41,866 nucleotides of DNA from Oscillospiraceae bacterium (GCA_009777475.1 WRLU01000016.1:1-41866); one strand, 5' to 3'. Shown: positions 14,931 through 24,162, numbered from the stretch's first letter. Program-made: numbers and translations. The notes: generated by a model from the letters alone, not told the origin.

Positions 14931-15817
14931 TGTATATCTCCCAAAAGGTGTACCTCAGGAGTTAACTCTACACCTGTCTGTCGCTGTACTGTCTGTCGTA
15001 CGTATTCAGCGAGCTGCATAACGTCCCGGCATTCAGCAGAACAGGCGTTAACGATAAATCCGGCGTGTTTGCGGGAAACCTGAGCCCCTCCGATAGAATA
15101 TCCCTTAAGTCCGCAGCCATCTATCAACGCTCCGGCAAACCGCTTGGGTGGGCGTTTGAAAAAGCTTCCGGCACTTGGTATGTCTACAGGCTGTTTTTTC
15201 TGCCGCTCTTTTGCAAGCTGCTTCATGCGGGCTTGTATATCATCCTGACTGTCAGCCCACAGGGTAAAACTGGCTTCTAAAATCAGCCATTCGGGATTTT
15301 CCATGTAAATGCTGTGCCTGTAATCAAAGTCATGGTCATCTATTTCTATGATATTTTGCCCATCGAAAACCCTAACCCAGTCAACAACACCTGACATTTC
15401 ACCGCCGTATGCTCCGGCGTTCATCAAAACACTGCCGCCAACCGAGCCGGGGATTCCTGCAGCCCATTCCAGCCCGGAATAACCCTGACGCGCCGCAGCT
15501 TGGGCAAGTGCGGGAAGCCCTACCCCGCATTCGGCCGTGATAATGCCGTTAGTACTAATCGTTACTTTTGTCATTTTAGCGGTGTGCAGAACAATTCCCT
15601 TAACCCCGCCATCGGAGCAAAGGGTATCGCTGCCCTTCCCAACATAGGCTATGGGAACATGATGTTCCCTTGCCCAGAGAATTATATTCATTGCCTGCTC
15701 TGCGTTTTCAGGCGATACAACAAACTCAGCCGGACCGCCTATGTTGAAGGTAGTCAGACCGCGCATGAGTACGTCTCTTCGGACATTAGGGCATAACGAA
15801 ACAAGTTCTTTGTACAA
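14918..15817 (-). CDS. murB: UDP-N-acetylenolpyruvoylglucosamine reductase
   Basis: MurB is the FAD enzyme that makes UDP-N-acetylmuramate in the cytoplasm. The 299-residue protein shows the family motifs: TTFNIGGPAEF, AYVGKGSDTL (the FAD loop, usually GxGSN; here Asp replaces Asn), GLEWAAGIPGSVGGSVLMNAG (in part GIPGSVGG), the active-site GSFFKRP with its Ser, and HAGFIVN. The start is TTG at 15817; no ATG lies far enough upstream of the conserved core and the ribosome site is weak. It lies 46 bases behind hprK. Confidence 0.95.
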   Translation of the reverse strand: MYKELVSLCPNVRRDVLMRGLTTFNIGGPAEFVVSPENAEQAMNIILWAREHHVPIAYVGKGSDTLCSDGGVKGIVLHTAKMTKVTISTNGIITAECGVGLPALAQAAARQGYSGLEWAAGIPGSVGGSVLMNAGAYGGEMSGVVDWVRVFDGQNIIEIDDHDFDYRHSIYMENPEWLILEASFTLWADSQDDIQARMKQLAKERQKKQPVDIPSAGSFFKRPPKRFAGALIDGCGLKGYSIGGAQVSRKHAGFIVNACSAECRDVMQLAEYVRQTVQRQTGVELTPEVHLLGDIQWNF

Positions 15818-15863
15818 GGATCAGGCACCATCCCTTCAAAAATTGAGAGGCAATTTACATAGT

Positions 15864-16838
15864 TCAGGATTTCTCAGGCGATTCCTCCGGCGAGTGTGCT
15901 GCAAAATATTTATTTATGCCCTCGGTAAATTCCAGTGCTGCATTGTATCCCATTTTCTTATGGCGGTTATTCATTGCCGCTACCTCAATAATTACGGCAA
16001 GATTTCGCCCGGGTTTTACAGGCACGGTGAGCGAAGCGATGTTAATACCTAGAATATCGGTCGTTGTTTCATCCAATCCAAGCCGATCATACACCGCATC
16101 ATCCCTCCAGTGTTCAAGGGTGATAACCAAGTCTATTTTTTCTGTCATCTTGACTGCTCCGACACCAAATATACGGCGTACATCCACTACTCCGATTCCC
16201 CTTAGCTCAATGTAGTGCCGAATAAGCTCAGGCGATGATCCTACAAGGGTTTTAGCTGAAACCTTCTTGATTTCAACTGCATCATCAGCTATAAGGCGAT
16301 GACCACGCTTGACCAATTCAATAGCTATTTCGCTTTTGCCCACGCCCGAATCGCCCCAAAGCAACACACCCTCGCCGTATACCTCCACCAAAACGCCGTG
16401 CCGGGTAATACGCGGGGCCAAAGAGACATTGAGAGATGCCACAATAGCACTCATTATTCCGGCAGTGGACTCCTTAGACATCAGCAAAGGGGTGTTATAA
16501 ATCCGCGCCATTTCTATGCACTCGTCAAACGGCTCAATTCCGCGAGAGATAATGAGTGCAGGAATATTCTTAGAAAGTAATTCGCCAAAGATTTTCCGGC
16601 GTTCCTCATACGTATATTGTTTCAAAAAATTGGCTTCAACTTTACCTATGATTTGAATCCTCATAGGGTCAAAGTAATCAAAAAAACCCGCAAGCTGAAG
16701 CCCCGGACGGTTAACGTCAGAGGTAACAATTTTGATCTCATCCAAATTAGGCGGTGCGTAAAACGTCTCTAAGTGAAATTCTTCAATCAGAGATGTAAGC
16801 GGCACCGAATATGGGTACTTGTTTTGCGAATGTTCCAA
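15864..16838 (-). CDS. hprK: HPr kinase/phosphorylase
   Basis: This enzyme phosphorylates Ser46 of HPr and so drives carbon catabolite control in Bacillota. The product of 324 residues has the N-terminal DRTG-like domain, then RHGVLVEVYGEG (His147), the P-loop GDSGVGKS (162-169), LIADDAVEI, and the capture-loop region ELRGIGVVDVRRIFG. The TTG start at 16838 is chosen because AGGGAGGG lies about 10 bases upstream and the length then matches the family; longer in-frame extensions run into hom. It follows hom by 22 bases. Confidence 0.95.
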   Translation of the reverse strand: MEHSQNKYPYSVPLTSLIEEFHLETFYAPPNLDEIKIVTSDVNRPGLQLAGFFDYFDPMRIQIIGKVEANFLKQYTYEERRKIFGELLSKNIPALIISRGIEPFDECIEMARIYNTPLLMSKESTAGIMSAIVASLNVSLAPRITRHGVLVEVYGEGVLLWGDSGVGKSEIAIELVKRGHRLIADDAVEIKKVSAKTLVGSSPELIRHYIELRGIGVVDVRRIFGVGAVKMTEKIDLVITLEHWRDDAVYDRLGLDETTTDILGINIASLTVPVKPGRNLAVIIEVAAMNNRHKKMGYNAALEFTEGINKYFAAHSPEESPEKS

Positions 16839-16860
16839 AAAAACATCGCCCTCCCTATCA

Positions 16861-17934
16861 TTAAAATTGGTCTGTCTGCAAAATCGGCAACTCAAAGCCG
16901 CTGTCAAAGGTGTATTTATTTACGGAAATGGGTACTCCAAAAGGCTGCCGACCACCTTCGGAATCTGTCCAGAAAAGATTTTCTTCCGGCAAATCCCCCT
17001 CGCAGCACTCTAAAATATCTGCGACAACTGCCGAAGCCGTGGGCAGCTTGCCTGCCCCCCTGCCGAAAAACATAACCTCCCCGGTAGCACTGCCGGTAAC
17101 CATAACTGCGTTGAATACATCGCTCACCATGTAAAAAGGGTGACTGCGCGGAACCAAATAAGGTTCAACCGAAGCCTGTACAGCACTCTCAGCACAGGAA
17201 ACCCTCCCCAAGAGCTTAACCGCGTATCCCTTTTTACGCGCCTCCTTGATTACCTCAAGTGTAATTCCGGCGATTCCTGTTACCTGGACATTTTGGGGAT
17301 AAACGTGCTTCCCTAAGGCGATGGATGCAAGTATACAAATTTTCCGGCAGGTATCCTTGCCTTCAATATCGGCCGCTGGGTCGGCCTCCGCGTATCCCTT
17401 TTGCTGCGCCTCAAGCAGAGCCTGATCAAAACCGAGGGAATCATTTTCCATGCGAGTAAGTATGTAATTGCATGTACCGTTCATAATGCCGGAAATTTCG
17501 GTAATACGATTGGCACTCAGACAACGGAGCATAGGGCGGACAATAGGGATGCCCCCGCCAACACTTGCCTCAAACAAATACTTCACGCCGTTCTCCTTTG
17601 CCAAACGCAAAAGTTCGGCACCATGAACCGCAACAAGCTCTTTATTAGGTGTAACAACGTGCTTGCCAGATAAAATTGCCCGTTTGGTAAACTCGTAAGC
17701 CGCACCGATTCCGCCGATTGTTTCGGCAACAATGCTTACCTCGTCATCATTCTCAATTAGGGAAAATTCCTTAATAAAGTTCCCATTTACACCCACGAAA
17801 TCACGGATGTCAAGAATATACTTAACCTCAGGTATATCTCCCTGGCGCAAACGGATGCATCCTGCATGTTTGCCCAGTATTTCCACTACCCCTGAGCCTA
17901 CAACTCCAAATCCCAATACCGCAATCTTACTCAT
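16861..17934 (-). CDS. hom: homoserine dehydrogenase without ACT domain
   Basis: The enzyme reduces aspartate semialdehyde to homoserine for threonine and methionine synthesis. The 357-residue protein has the NAD(P)-binding start IAVLGFGVVGSGV, TPNKELVA with the catalytic-region Lys, EASVGGGIP, NGTCNYILT, and AEADPAADIEGKD. It ends about 35 residues after the FFGRGAGKLPTASAVV motif, so the C-terminal ACT regulatory domain of the long form is missing. The ATG at 17934 was chosen by homology, since the nucleotide fold begins at once. It heads the hprK-murB-rapZ-yvcK string. Confidence 0.93.
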   Translation of the reverse strand: MSKIAVLGFGVVGSGVVEILGKHAGCIRLRQGDIPEVKYILDIRDFVGVNGNFIKEFSLIENDDEVSIVAETIGGIGAAYEFTKRAILSGKHVVTPNKELVAVHGAELLRLAKENGVKYLFEASVGGGIPIVRPMLRCLSANRITEISGIMNGTCNYILTRMENDSLGFDQALLEAQQKGYAEADPAADIEGKDTCRKICILASIALGKHVYPQNVQVTGIAGITLEVIKEARKKGYAVKLLGRVSCAESAVQASVEPYLVPRSHPFYMVSDVFNAVMVTGSATGEVMFFGRGAGKLPTASAVVADILECCEGDLPEENLFWTDSEGGRQPFGVPISVNKYTFDSGFELPILQTDQF

Positions 17935-17956
17935 CTTCCGTATTACCTTCTCTCCT

Positions 17957-18148
17957 CTAAAGAACTGTGCCTGAAACGATTGTATCATAGCGCACCAGCA
18001 ATTCCACCCCACTATCCTCAATGTAAGTGCCAGGAGAATGTGAACAGAAAATGCTCACCTTGAAGAATAAGGGCTGGCTGCTGTGGGCAGCTCCGTGCTT
18101 TTCATCCTGGTCCGCCGTATGACAAGGCTTTATTTCATTCAGTGACAT
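17957..18148 (-). CDS. small hypothetical protein coupled to the cyclophilin gene
   Basis: A 63-residue ORF whose ATG overlaps the stop of the cyclophilin gene by one base (TAATG) and which ends 22 bases before hom, so it fits exactly into the operon. The product has no signal peptide or membrane helix; the second half (FFKVSIFCSHSPG, GVELLVRYDTIVSGTVL) looks strand-rich and more protein-like than the start. No family recognised. The tight coupling is the main evidence that it is a gene. Confidence 0.5.
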   Translation of the reverse strand: MSLNEIKPCHTADQDEKHGAAHSSQPLFFKVSIFCSHSPGTYIEDSGVELLVRYDTIVSGTVL

Positions 18149-18780
18149 TATGGGTTATACTTCTCCGGCTTAGGGTATTTTGCACCGAAGGTATCAACTG
18201 TAACCGTTTTGATTTTATGCTCCTTAAGCGGGCGGTCGATCGGATCTGTTTCTGTTGCCGAAATAACCAATACCTCATCCATACCGTCAATCACCTTGCC
18301 GAATGCGGCGTATTCTCCATTCCAAAAGGTGGTTGAATCAGTGTCGCAAATAAAAAAACCGCTGCTTGCGCTGTTGGTATAAGGGTTTCCCATGCGTGCC
18401 ATGGATACCGTCCCGGCAATATGGCTTATGTCGTTGCCATCAAACCCATTGTCGGCAAATTCGCCGCGTATAGTGTAACCCGGCTCAATAAATTCGTTGC
18501 CGTCATGGCTCCCTCCTTGGATCATCATATTCTGGATAACACGGTGAAAAATGGTGCCGTCATAAAAACCCTGCTGTGCCAAATCAACAAAATTGCAGAC
18601 CGTATTGGGGGCCTTATCAGGGTACATCTCAAAAACAATTTTGTTGCCGTTTTCCATAGTTATTGTAGCCTCCGGATTTCTTGCATTTTTGGGCATTGAT
18701 GCTTGACAAGAGCCGAGAATGACCATTGAGATCAACATAAGCGTCCATACCAATACACGGCTCACTTTCATTTTATCCAT
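18148..18780 (-). CDS. cyclophilin-type peptidyl-prolyl isomerase lipoprotein
   Basis: The 210-residue protein begins with a lipoprotein signal (hydrophobic helix then LGSC, lipid-attached Cys25), followed by a cyclophilin domain: MYPDKAPNTVCNFVDLA, FHRVIQNMMIQGG (the catalytic Arg is present; the usual FMIQGG Phe is Met), GTVSMARMG, SSGFFI, and the loop FWNGEYAAFGKVIDGM. It should assist folding of secreted proteins outside the membrane. It is the first gene after the promoter at 18834-18862 and leads the hom-hprK operon. Confidence 0.93.
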   Translation of the reverse strand: MDKMKVSRVLVWTLMLISMVILGSCQASMPKNARNPEATITMENGNKIVFEMYPDKAPNTVCNFVDLAQQGFYDGTIFHRVIQNMMIQGGSHDGNEFIEPGYTIRGEFADNGFDGNDISHIAGTVSMARMGNPYTNSASSGFFICDTDSTTFWNGEYAAFGKVIDGMDEVLVISATETDPIDRPLKEHKIKTVTVDTFGAKYPKPEKYNP

Positions 18781-18833
18781 TACAACATACCACCTTTATA
18801 AATTTTTTTTGATTGCAAAGAGCCACAGGTGCT

Positions 18834-18862
18834 ATAGTATCATCATTTAGCCGTGATGTCAA
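18834..18862 (-). promoter_or_regulatory. promoter of the cyclophilin-hom-hprK operon
   Basis: On the minus strand TTGACA (18862-18857), 17 bases, TACTAT (18839-18834), about 55 bases ahead of the cyclophilin start. Confidence 0.75.
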
Positions 18863-18980
18863 GGTGGTTTTTCTCATCATTTAAATTTGACATCCGGTAA
18901 GGGCTTGTGATACCATATTTCGCGATGATCATTGTGGATATAGTTCAGCAAAAAATCCGGGCCGATTGTGACTGGTGTTT

Positions 18981-19127
18981 CCTGGCTTGGTCGAATTGCA
19001 CAAAAGAGGAAGTGTGAGTTTGTGCATAATTCACCCTAAAGTTCCTGTGAAAACCTAACGATGTAAGAGGTAAGCGGGATACCGCTGATAATAAGGGCTG
19101 TAAAGTCCCAAAGGAGAGTGTTCCAAG
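18981..19127 (+). promoter_or_regulatory. structured leader of the first metallopeptidase gene
   Basis: Three hairpins precede the start: TGCACAAA with TTTGTGCA (18997-19004 with 19019-19026), AGCGG-GATA-CCGCT (about 19073-19086), and GGG(A)CT-like GGGCTGTAAAGTCCC (about 19095-19109) just before the AAAGGAG ribosome site. No riboswitch class recognised and no convincing promoter seen in 18863-18980. Confidence 0.4.
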
Positions 19128-21416
19128 ATGAAACAGAAAACAGGACAAGCATACAATCTCACCGCATTAACCCTAGCTTTGGTGCTGTTGCTAGCCATGC
19201 TGCCGGCTTCGGCTGCCACCGCCAATGATCCCATTCCACAAGACGCTTTGAGCAAAAAAGGAGTTCTATATGCTGATTCAGCTGAAGATTTAGGGGTTAA
19301 ATTACCCATTTACAGTACCGCGGGACAGGACAAAGACGAGGCAGAGCCGTACGGAGACATTGATGAATATTTGCTGGAAACAGAATATTTTATTTTTGAT
19401 GAGAGCCTTCAGGGGTATCTGTTTCAGAATATCGCCCCGCCTACTTTCCGTGTGTTTATGGAACGCATGGATTTACTGTATGATGCCATGGTTGATTTGA
19501 CGGGGGGAGTACCCTATGGCGGTGCAAAGATAACTATAACTTCAGGCGGAGACGGCGACCACGGTTTACAGTGGATTTATGGCAACAGACCTTATATTTA
19601 CTGGAATCTAAAATGGATTGGGTATATACTTGGCGGCATTCAGGAGGACAATGCGAACGATTGGTGGTTCAGGGGTACAGCCCACGAGCTGGGTCATCTG
19701 TTCGACGGAGGATTCGGAGATCTATGGACATACAATGGCGAAGGCTTAGCATCTTTCAAGGCTTTTTATGCTATTGAAAAATGCGGCGGCATGATGAATG
19801 GTAAATCAACCATGACTATGCTTACACATGAAGGGTTAGATGACCATCATGATGACCTCAAACCATTTATACATCCGTTATTTGCAGAAGACTTTGATCT
19901 TGGGTGGCAAATATTAGGCGATACGTTCAGTTCGTACTTTGATTTAGACTTCCCGATAGATGAGGAACTTGCCTCAGGGAGCTACAAGTTAGCGGAATTT
20001 TTAACTCGTTTAGTGGATGTTGCTTCCGATCATGGGGTTGATATTAATGAATACTGGTCTGCCGGCACAAAAAATAAATATCAAGAAACCATAGATGCAG
20101 TTGCAAACAACACATCAATGAGGATAGTTATCGGACCAGGGAAACCAAACGCTGGTGATCAGCTTACCCTCTCTGTTTATAATTGCCCTCATGCACTAAC
20201 TGTAAGTATACAAGGTATATGGAATGCTACCAAATGGGAGCGGTATCCCGGCTACAGCAATAGGCGTCTTACGCTCGCGGCGGGAGATAATATCGGACTG
20301 CCGATTGGTCTTACAATAAAAGAGGCGGATATTGGCATATCATTCGGGGTTTATATAACCTTTGATGGCGGATTTTGGCCTAATGAATGGTACTGGAGCA
20401 ATACTGTGCAGGCACCTGAAGAGGAATACGCCCGGCTGCTTCTTAGCAACACAGAACCTTTAGCAGGAGATACCATAGGCTTGTACTGGCTTGACGATCC
20501 GCCTGAGCAAAGAGCCTACCAATGGAGCCGCTCACGGAACAATTGGGAGTGGCAGAATATTAACCTTGCTGATGCAGGGTCGTATTCCAACCGGTATGCC
20601 GCACAGAAAAGCGATGTAAACTATTTTCTGCGCTGTGCAGTGACAGATGGAAACGGAAAGACCCTCTACTTATCAGATGTTTCCAAGCAAGTTAAAGACA
20701 ATGCCGATATTGCACCTGATGGAGGTGTTATTACCCCTTCCGCCTGCACTGACTGCGGGAAAACCCACTGTGAATGTGAACCAGGTGAAATTTGTGATGT
20801 CTGCAAAGAAGTGTCCTGCGTATGCCTGCAAGAAGACGTTATTATTAATTCGGTAACACATCCGGCAACGGCAAAAATCAACCTGACCAACGAAACCATT
20901 GACATTCCCAGTGATTTTAACATACAGGCTTACAGTGTTAATGGCGGGGGAAAGTGGAAAAAGTGGCCGACAGGCAAAACCGATGAAGCTATTAAAATAA
21001 AGATTAACAAGCTTATTCCTAAACTTTTTAATAAAAATTTAAACCTTCATCTGTCGGACCAGTTAAACAACAAAGGAAAGCCGCTGACCAAAAATGTAGA
21101 CCCGTCAACAACCATCAAGTTCCCGGCAGTAGAAGCCCGGCCTAAGCTCAAGCCTAAGCCCAAGCTTTTTATAGGCAGCACAACTTGGCAGCTTTCAACA
21201 AACAAAAAGTTATATAACAAACCTATAGGTGATTTTGAATGGGCGAATACCGTTGAGGGTAAAGGCAAAATTATCTTGGGTCAATGGGTCGGCATACCAG
21301 ATGCCGGACTCGTCAAGCCGAGTGTAAAAACAACCTACTGGGTACGCACAAAGCCGCATAAAGACGGTGGTAAATATATACCTGCCTGCAAGACTATTAA
21401 GTTTAAAGTGAAATAA
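19128..21416 (+). CDS. secreted HELGH zinc metallopeptidase-like protein with Cys-rich linker
   Basis: The 762-residue protein has a cleavable signal peptide (about 1-29, ending PASA), an N-terminal catalytic region with the zinc motif HELGH (His186, Glu187, His190) followed by a Gly-rich segment and NGEGLASF, which may supply the third ligand. Two strand-rich, Ig-like regions come next (about 340-530), then a Cys-rich linker of the type CxxCGKxHCxC-PGE-CxxC (about 540-567), and a Lys-rich C-terminal module (about 580-762) shared with the metallopeptidase at 24303. M60-like or related gluzincin peptidases are possible; the family is not certain. The ATG follows AAAGGAG. It is exported and may stay at the surface. 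Confidence 0.75.
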   Translation: MKQKTGQAYNLTALTLALVLLLAMLPASAATANDPIPQDALSKKGVLYADSAEDLGVKLPIYSTAGQDKDEAEPYGDIDEYLLETEYFIFDESLQGYLFQNIAPPTFRVFMERMDLLYDAMVDLTGGVPYGGAKITITSGGDGDHGLQWIYGNRPYIYWNLKWIGYILGGIQEDNANDWWFRGTAHELGHLFDGGFGDLWTYNGEGLASFKAFYAIEKCGGMMNGKSTMTMLTHEGLDDHHDDLKPFIHPLFAEDFDLGWQILGDTFSSYFDLDFPIDEELASGSYKLAEFLTRLVDVASDHGVDINEYWSAGTKNKYQETIDAVANNTSMRIVIGPGKPNAGDQLTLSVYNCPHALTVSIQGIWNATKWERYPGYSNRRLTLAAGDNIGLPIGLTIKEADIGISFGVYITFDGGFWPNEWYWSNTVQAPEEEYARLLLSNTEPLAGDTIGLYWLDDPPEQRAYQWSRSRNNWEWQNINLADAGSYSNRYAAQKSDVNYFLRCAVTDGNGKTLYLSDVSKQVKDNADIAPDGGVITPSACTDCGKTHCECEPGEICDVCKEVSCVCLQEDVIINSVTHPATAKINLTNETIDIPSDFNIQAYSVNGGGKWKKWPTGKTDEAIKIKINKLIPKLFNKNLNLHLSDQLNNKGKPLTKNVDPSTTIKFPAVEARPKLKPKPKLFIGSTTWQLSTNKKLYNKPIGDFEWANTVEGKGKIILGQWVGIPDAGLVKPSVKTTYWVRTKPHKDGGKYIPACKTIKFKVK

Positions 21417-21422
21417 AATGCA

Positions 21423-21443
21423 GGGGCGGATATCATCCGTCCC
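21423..21443 (+). terminator. hairpin after the first metallopeptidase gene
   Basis: GGGGCGGAT pairs with ATCCGTCCC across ATC (21423-21443, one G-U pair). It is not followed by a T-run, so read-through into the kinase gene is likely. Confidence 0.5.
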
Positions 21444-21491
21444 ACGCCCTTGCTTGTGCAGGGTGACAGATAGTTGCAAAGGGGTTGGCGC

Positions 21492-22961
21492 ATGAGCGTA
21501 AAGTGGAAAGTGTTTAAATATTTAGTCGGATTTTGCCTGATGCTTGTTGGGTTGATTTGGCTGTTTCAAATTGGGCTTTTAGATGTGTTTTACCGTCAAA
21601 TCCGGCTTGGCGGGCTAAAGCGGGAGTCGGCTGGTTTTGCATCAGCTTTGGAAGACAGTGATTTAACTGAACGTTGGGAAACAGGCAGTAAATTTTTGAT
21701 TTTGCACTCCGATGGCATCGGAAAACTGATGAACGCGCTTGAATTGCAGGGTGATCTGCGAGTAGAGCTTTGGTCGGAGGCTCAGTCGTATGTATTTACC
21801 GGAGGCATATGGGAGGGTCAGGCATCCTCACAGTATACATTTTCACAAAAGCTGTCCTATGCACAAGCGGCAGTGGAAAAGGGCGGGGCGGTGTATGATT
21901 TTACAACATCAGAGTCTGCAGCCTCCGGGCATAAGAGGGAATATGCTCTTTGTGCCCATGTAATCCCTGCTCGGAACGGAGACTATATTTTGATGCTGGT
22001 TGACACCAACCTTACGCCAGTAGGAGCTGCAAAGAACGCTTTGATGATACAGCTTATGATAATCAGTGCATTTATGATGATCATAGCCGCGGCAATGGCC
22101 TTTGTGATTGCCGAGCGTGTCTCCAATCCGATCAGGCAGTTGGTTTCGGGGGCCAGGGACTTAGGGCGCGGGCAATATGATGCCTCATTCAAAGCCGATG
22201 ATTACAGTGAAATCGCCGAATTGTCCGGCGAGCTGGCAAAAACAGCAGCAGAGCTGGGGAAAACCGATAAATTACGCCGTGAGTTGATTGCTAATGTGTC
22301 CCATGATCTGCGTACCCCCCTTACCCTCATTACGGGCTATGCTGAAATGATACGTGATCTGCCCGATGAAAACACCCAGGAGAATATGCAGGTTATTATA
22401 GGCGAAACTCGTCGTCTTACCTCGCTGGTAACCGGGTTGCTTGACATTTCACAGTTGGAAGCAGATACAGTCAGGTGGAATATGCAGGAGTTTAATATTA
22501 CCAAGGAAACAGAGGGCGTAATTGTGAGATTTGCCGAATTTTGCAAGGAAGAGGGCTTTACAATACGCTTTGCTCAATCCGGACAGGCATGGGTTAAGGC
22601 GGATTTATCGCGTATTATGCAGACTGTGTATAACTATATCACAAACGCAATCAACCATACCGGAGAGGATAAGCTGATTTTAGTAAAGCAGTATATCGGC
22701 AAAAAAACAGTTACTATTACCGTTACCGATACCGGTATGGGAATAAGCCCGCAGCAGGAGCCGTTTATCTGGGACAGATATTACAAGGCAAGTGGCAATC
22801 ACAAGCGCAATGAGATGGGTTCTGGACTAGGGCTTTCAATCGTAAAAAACATCATGCGGCGGCACCCGGGGGCATCTTTCGGGGTACACCCGGGCGAAAC
22901 CGGCGGCAGTACATTTTGGTTTTCGCTGCCACTGTTGGGGGAAGACCACTCTTCGCCTTGA
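21492..22961 (+). CDS. membrane sensor histidine kinase without adjacent response regulator
   Basis: The 489-residue protein has a first membrane helix (about 8-29), an extracytoplasmic sensor region (about 30-180, no family recognised), a second helix (about 183-208), a HAMP linker (VSNPIRQLVSGARDLGRGQY), a phospho-acceptor motif NVSHDLRTPLT (His271), and an ATPase core with NYITNAINHT, VTDTGMGIS, WDRYYK and GSGLGLSIVK. All kinase motifs are intact. The ATG at 21492 follows AAAGGGG. No response regulator lies anywhere in this window, so the partner is elsewhere. Its place between secreted proteases suggests it may control them, which is inference. Confidence 0.9.
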   Translation: MSVKWKVFKYLVGFCLMLVGLIWLFQIGLLDVFYRQIRLGGLKRESAGFASALEDSDLTERWETGSKFLILHSDGIGKLMNALELQGDLRVELWSEAQSYVFTGGIWEGQASSQYTFSQKLSYAQAAVEKGGAVYDFTTSESAASGHKREYALCAHVIPARNGDYILMLVDTNLTPVGAAKNALMIQLMIISAFMMIIAAAMAFVIAERVSNPIRQLVSGARDLGRGQYDASFKADDYSEIAELSGELAKTAAELGKTDKLRRELIANVSHDLRTPLTLITGYAEMIRDLPDENTQENMQVIIGETRRLTSLVTGLLDISQLEADTVRWNMQEFNITKETEGVIVRFAEFCKEEGFTIRFAQSGQAWVKADLSRIMQTVYNYITNAINHTGEDKLILVKQYIGKKTVTITVTDTGMGISPQQEPFIWDRYYKASGNHKRNEMGSGLGLSIVKNIMRRHPGASFGVHPGETGGSTFWFSLPLLGEDHSSP

Positions 22962-23028
22962 CATCACAAGCTTAGAAATGTAGTATAACGGAACTATTCC
23001 CTGTAAATTTAATCAGGAGGTGTGTGCC

Positions 23029-24162
23029 TTGAAAAACCACCTAATGCCGCTGACCTTAGCTATAGCGTTGCTTCTTTCTGGCTGTGTCTCTTCTTTGGAG
23101 CGGGAATATATCGTTAAAACGCCAAATGTTCCACAGAATGCCGGGGATCTGGCTCAGGATGAAGTGTCAGTATCCTCCAAGCAAGACGTAAAAAATGCCG
23201 TTATCCAAATGGCATACAGCGGCATTATCCGCAAAGACATAAGTGCAGTTAATTACGCGGGGAACTTCAGGGCTGATTTACGGGAACTTCTGACTGAAAT
23301 TTTAGCGGAACCCATTATGGGTTACGCTGTTGCCGGGGTAGTGCCGTATGAAACAATCTCGGCCGCCTCTATAACAATTGTGTACAAAAAAGACATTGTT
23401 GACCTTACAACAATAAAAAGAGCTGCAACTGCCGAGATCTTTTACTCGGCAATGAGCGAGGCGTTAAACGAGTATAAAACAAAAGTAGTTTTAGATATTC
23501 CCTATTATACTGCCGACAAATATAATGTTGAGGATACCCTGCATTTGATTTATCGCGATAATCCCCAAGCAAGCGTGGTTTTCCCGGAAATTTCGATAAG
23601 GCAGTATCCCGAGAGTGGAAATCACAGGATTTTCGAGATTGATTTGTATTATAAAGCTCCCCACCAAGAGCTAGTTGCTAAAGCAGAGAAAATGCGGCAG
23701 CAAGCTGATGAATTGGCAGACAAATGCCCGGAAAATCTTTTTCTGCCCGAGCAAAAAGCACTCTGGCTGTATGAGGAGCTGCGCGATTCGGTGAAATGGG
23801 ATGCAGATGCTGAAGGCAATAATGCCGATAGCCATACTGCCTACGGAGCGTTGGTTGAGGGTAATGCAGTAAGCGGCGGATATGCCATGGCATTCAAGCT
23901 TTTGTGCCGGCGGTTTGACATTGAATCTATGGTTATCCAGGGTAAAAAAGGCACAGAAGAGTATGCCTGGAATTTAGTGAGGCTTGGCGAGTCTTGGTAT
24001 CACGTGGATATTGCCGGCGATGTTTTAAATGGGGATATTATCGGCTTTCTCGAAAGTGACAAAGCTATGCAAAAGAATTATACATGGAGCCGCGCCGATT
24101 ACCCCGCTGCAAAAAATGGGACGCTGACCTATGATTTGATTAATGATGGTATTGGCACTTGA
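23029..24162 (+). CDS. transglutaminase-fold lipoprotein with catalytic residues lost
   Basis: The 378-residue protein has a lipoprotein signal (LLLSGC, Cys19) and a C-terminal transglutaminase-like domain (about 240-345). The family core reads VCxGYA, HAWN and WYHVD. Here the first is VSGGYA (Ser282 instead of Cys), the second EYAWN (Tyr312 instead of His), and only the Asp of WYHVDIAG (Asp327) remains. The domain is therefore predicted inactive and may bind peptide or cell-wall ligands. The middle region (about 60-230) is not recognised. The TTG start at 23029 is chosen for AGGAGG six to seven bases upstream. It stands 67 bases behind the kinase gene. Confidence 0.8.
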   Translation: MKNHLMPLTLAIALLLSGCVSSLEREYIVKTPNVPQNAGDLAQDEVSVSSKQDVKNAVIQMAYSGIIRKDISAVNYAGNFRADLRELLTEILAEPIMGYAVAGVVPYETISAASITIVYKKDIVDLTTIKRAATAEIFYSAMSEALNEYKTKVVLDIPYYTADKYNVEDTLHLIYRDNPQASVVFPEISIRQYPESGNHRIFEIDLYYKAPHQELVAKAEKMRQQADELADKCPENLFLPEQKALWLYEELRDSVKWDADAEGNNADSHTAYGALVEGNAVSGGYAMAFKLLCRRFDIESMVIQGKKGTEEYAWNLVRLGESWYHVDIAGDVLNGDIIGFLESDKAMQKNYTWSRADYPAAKNGTLTYDLINDGIGT

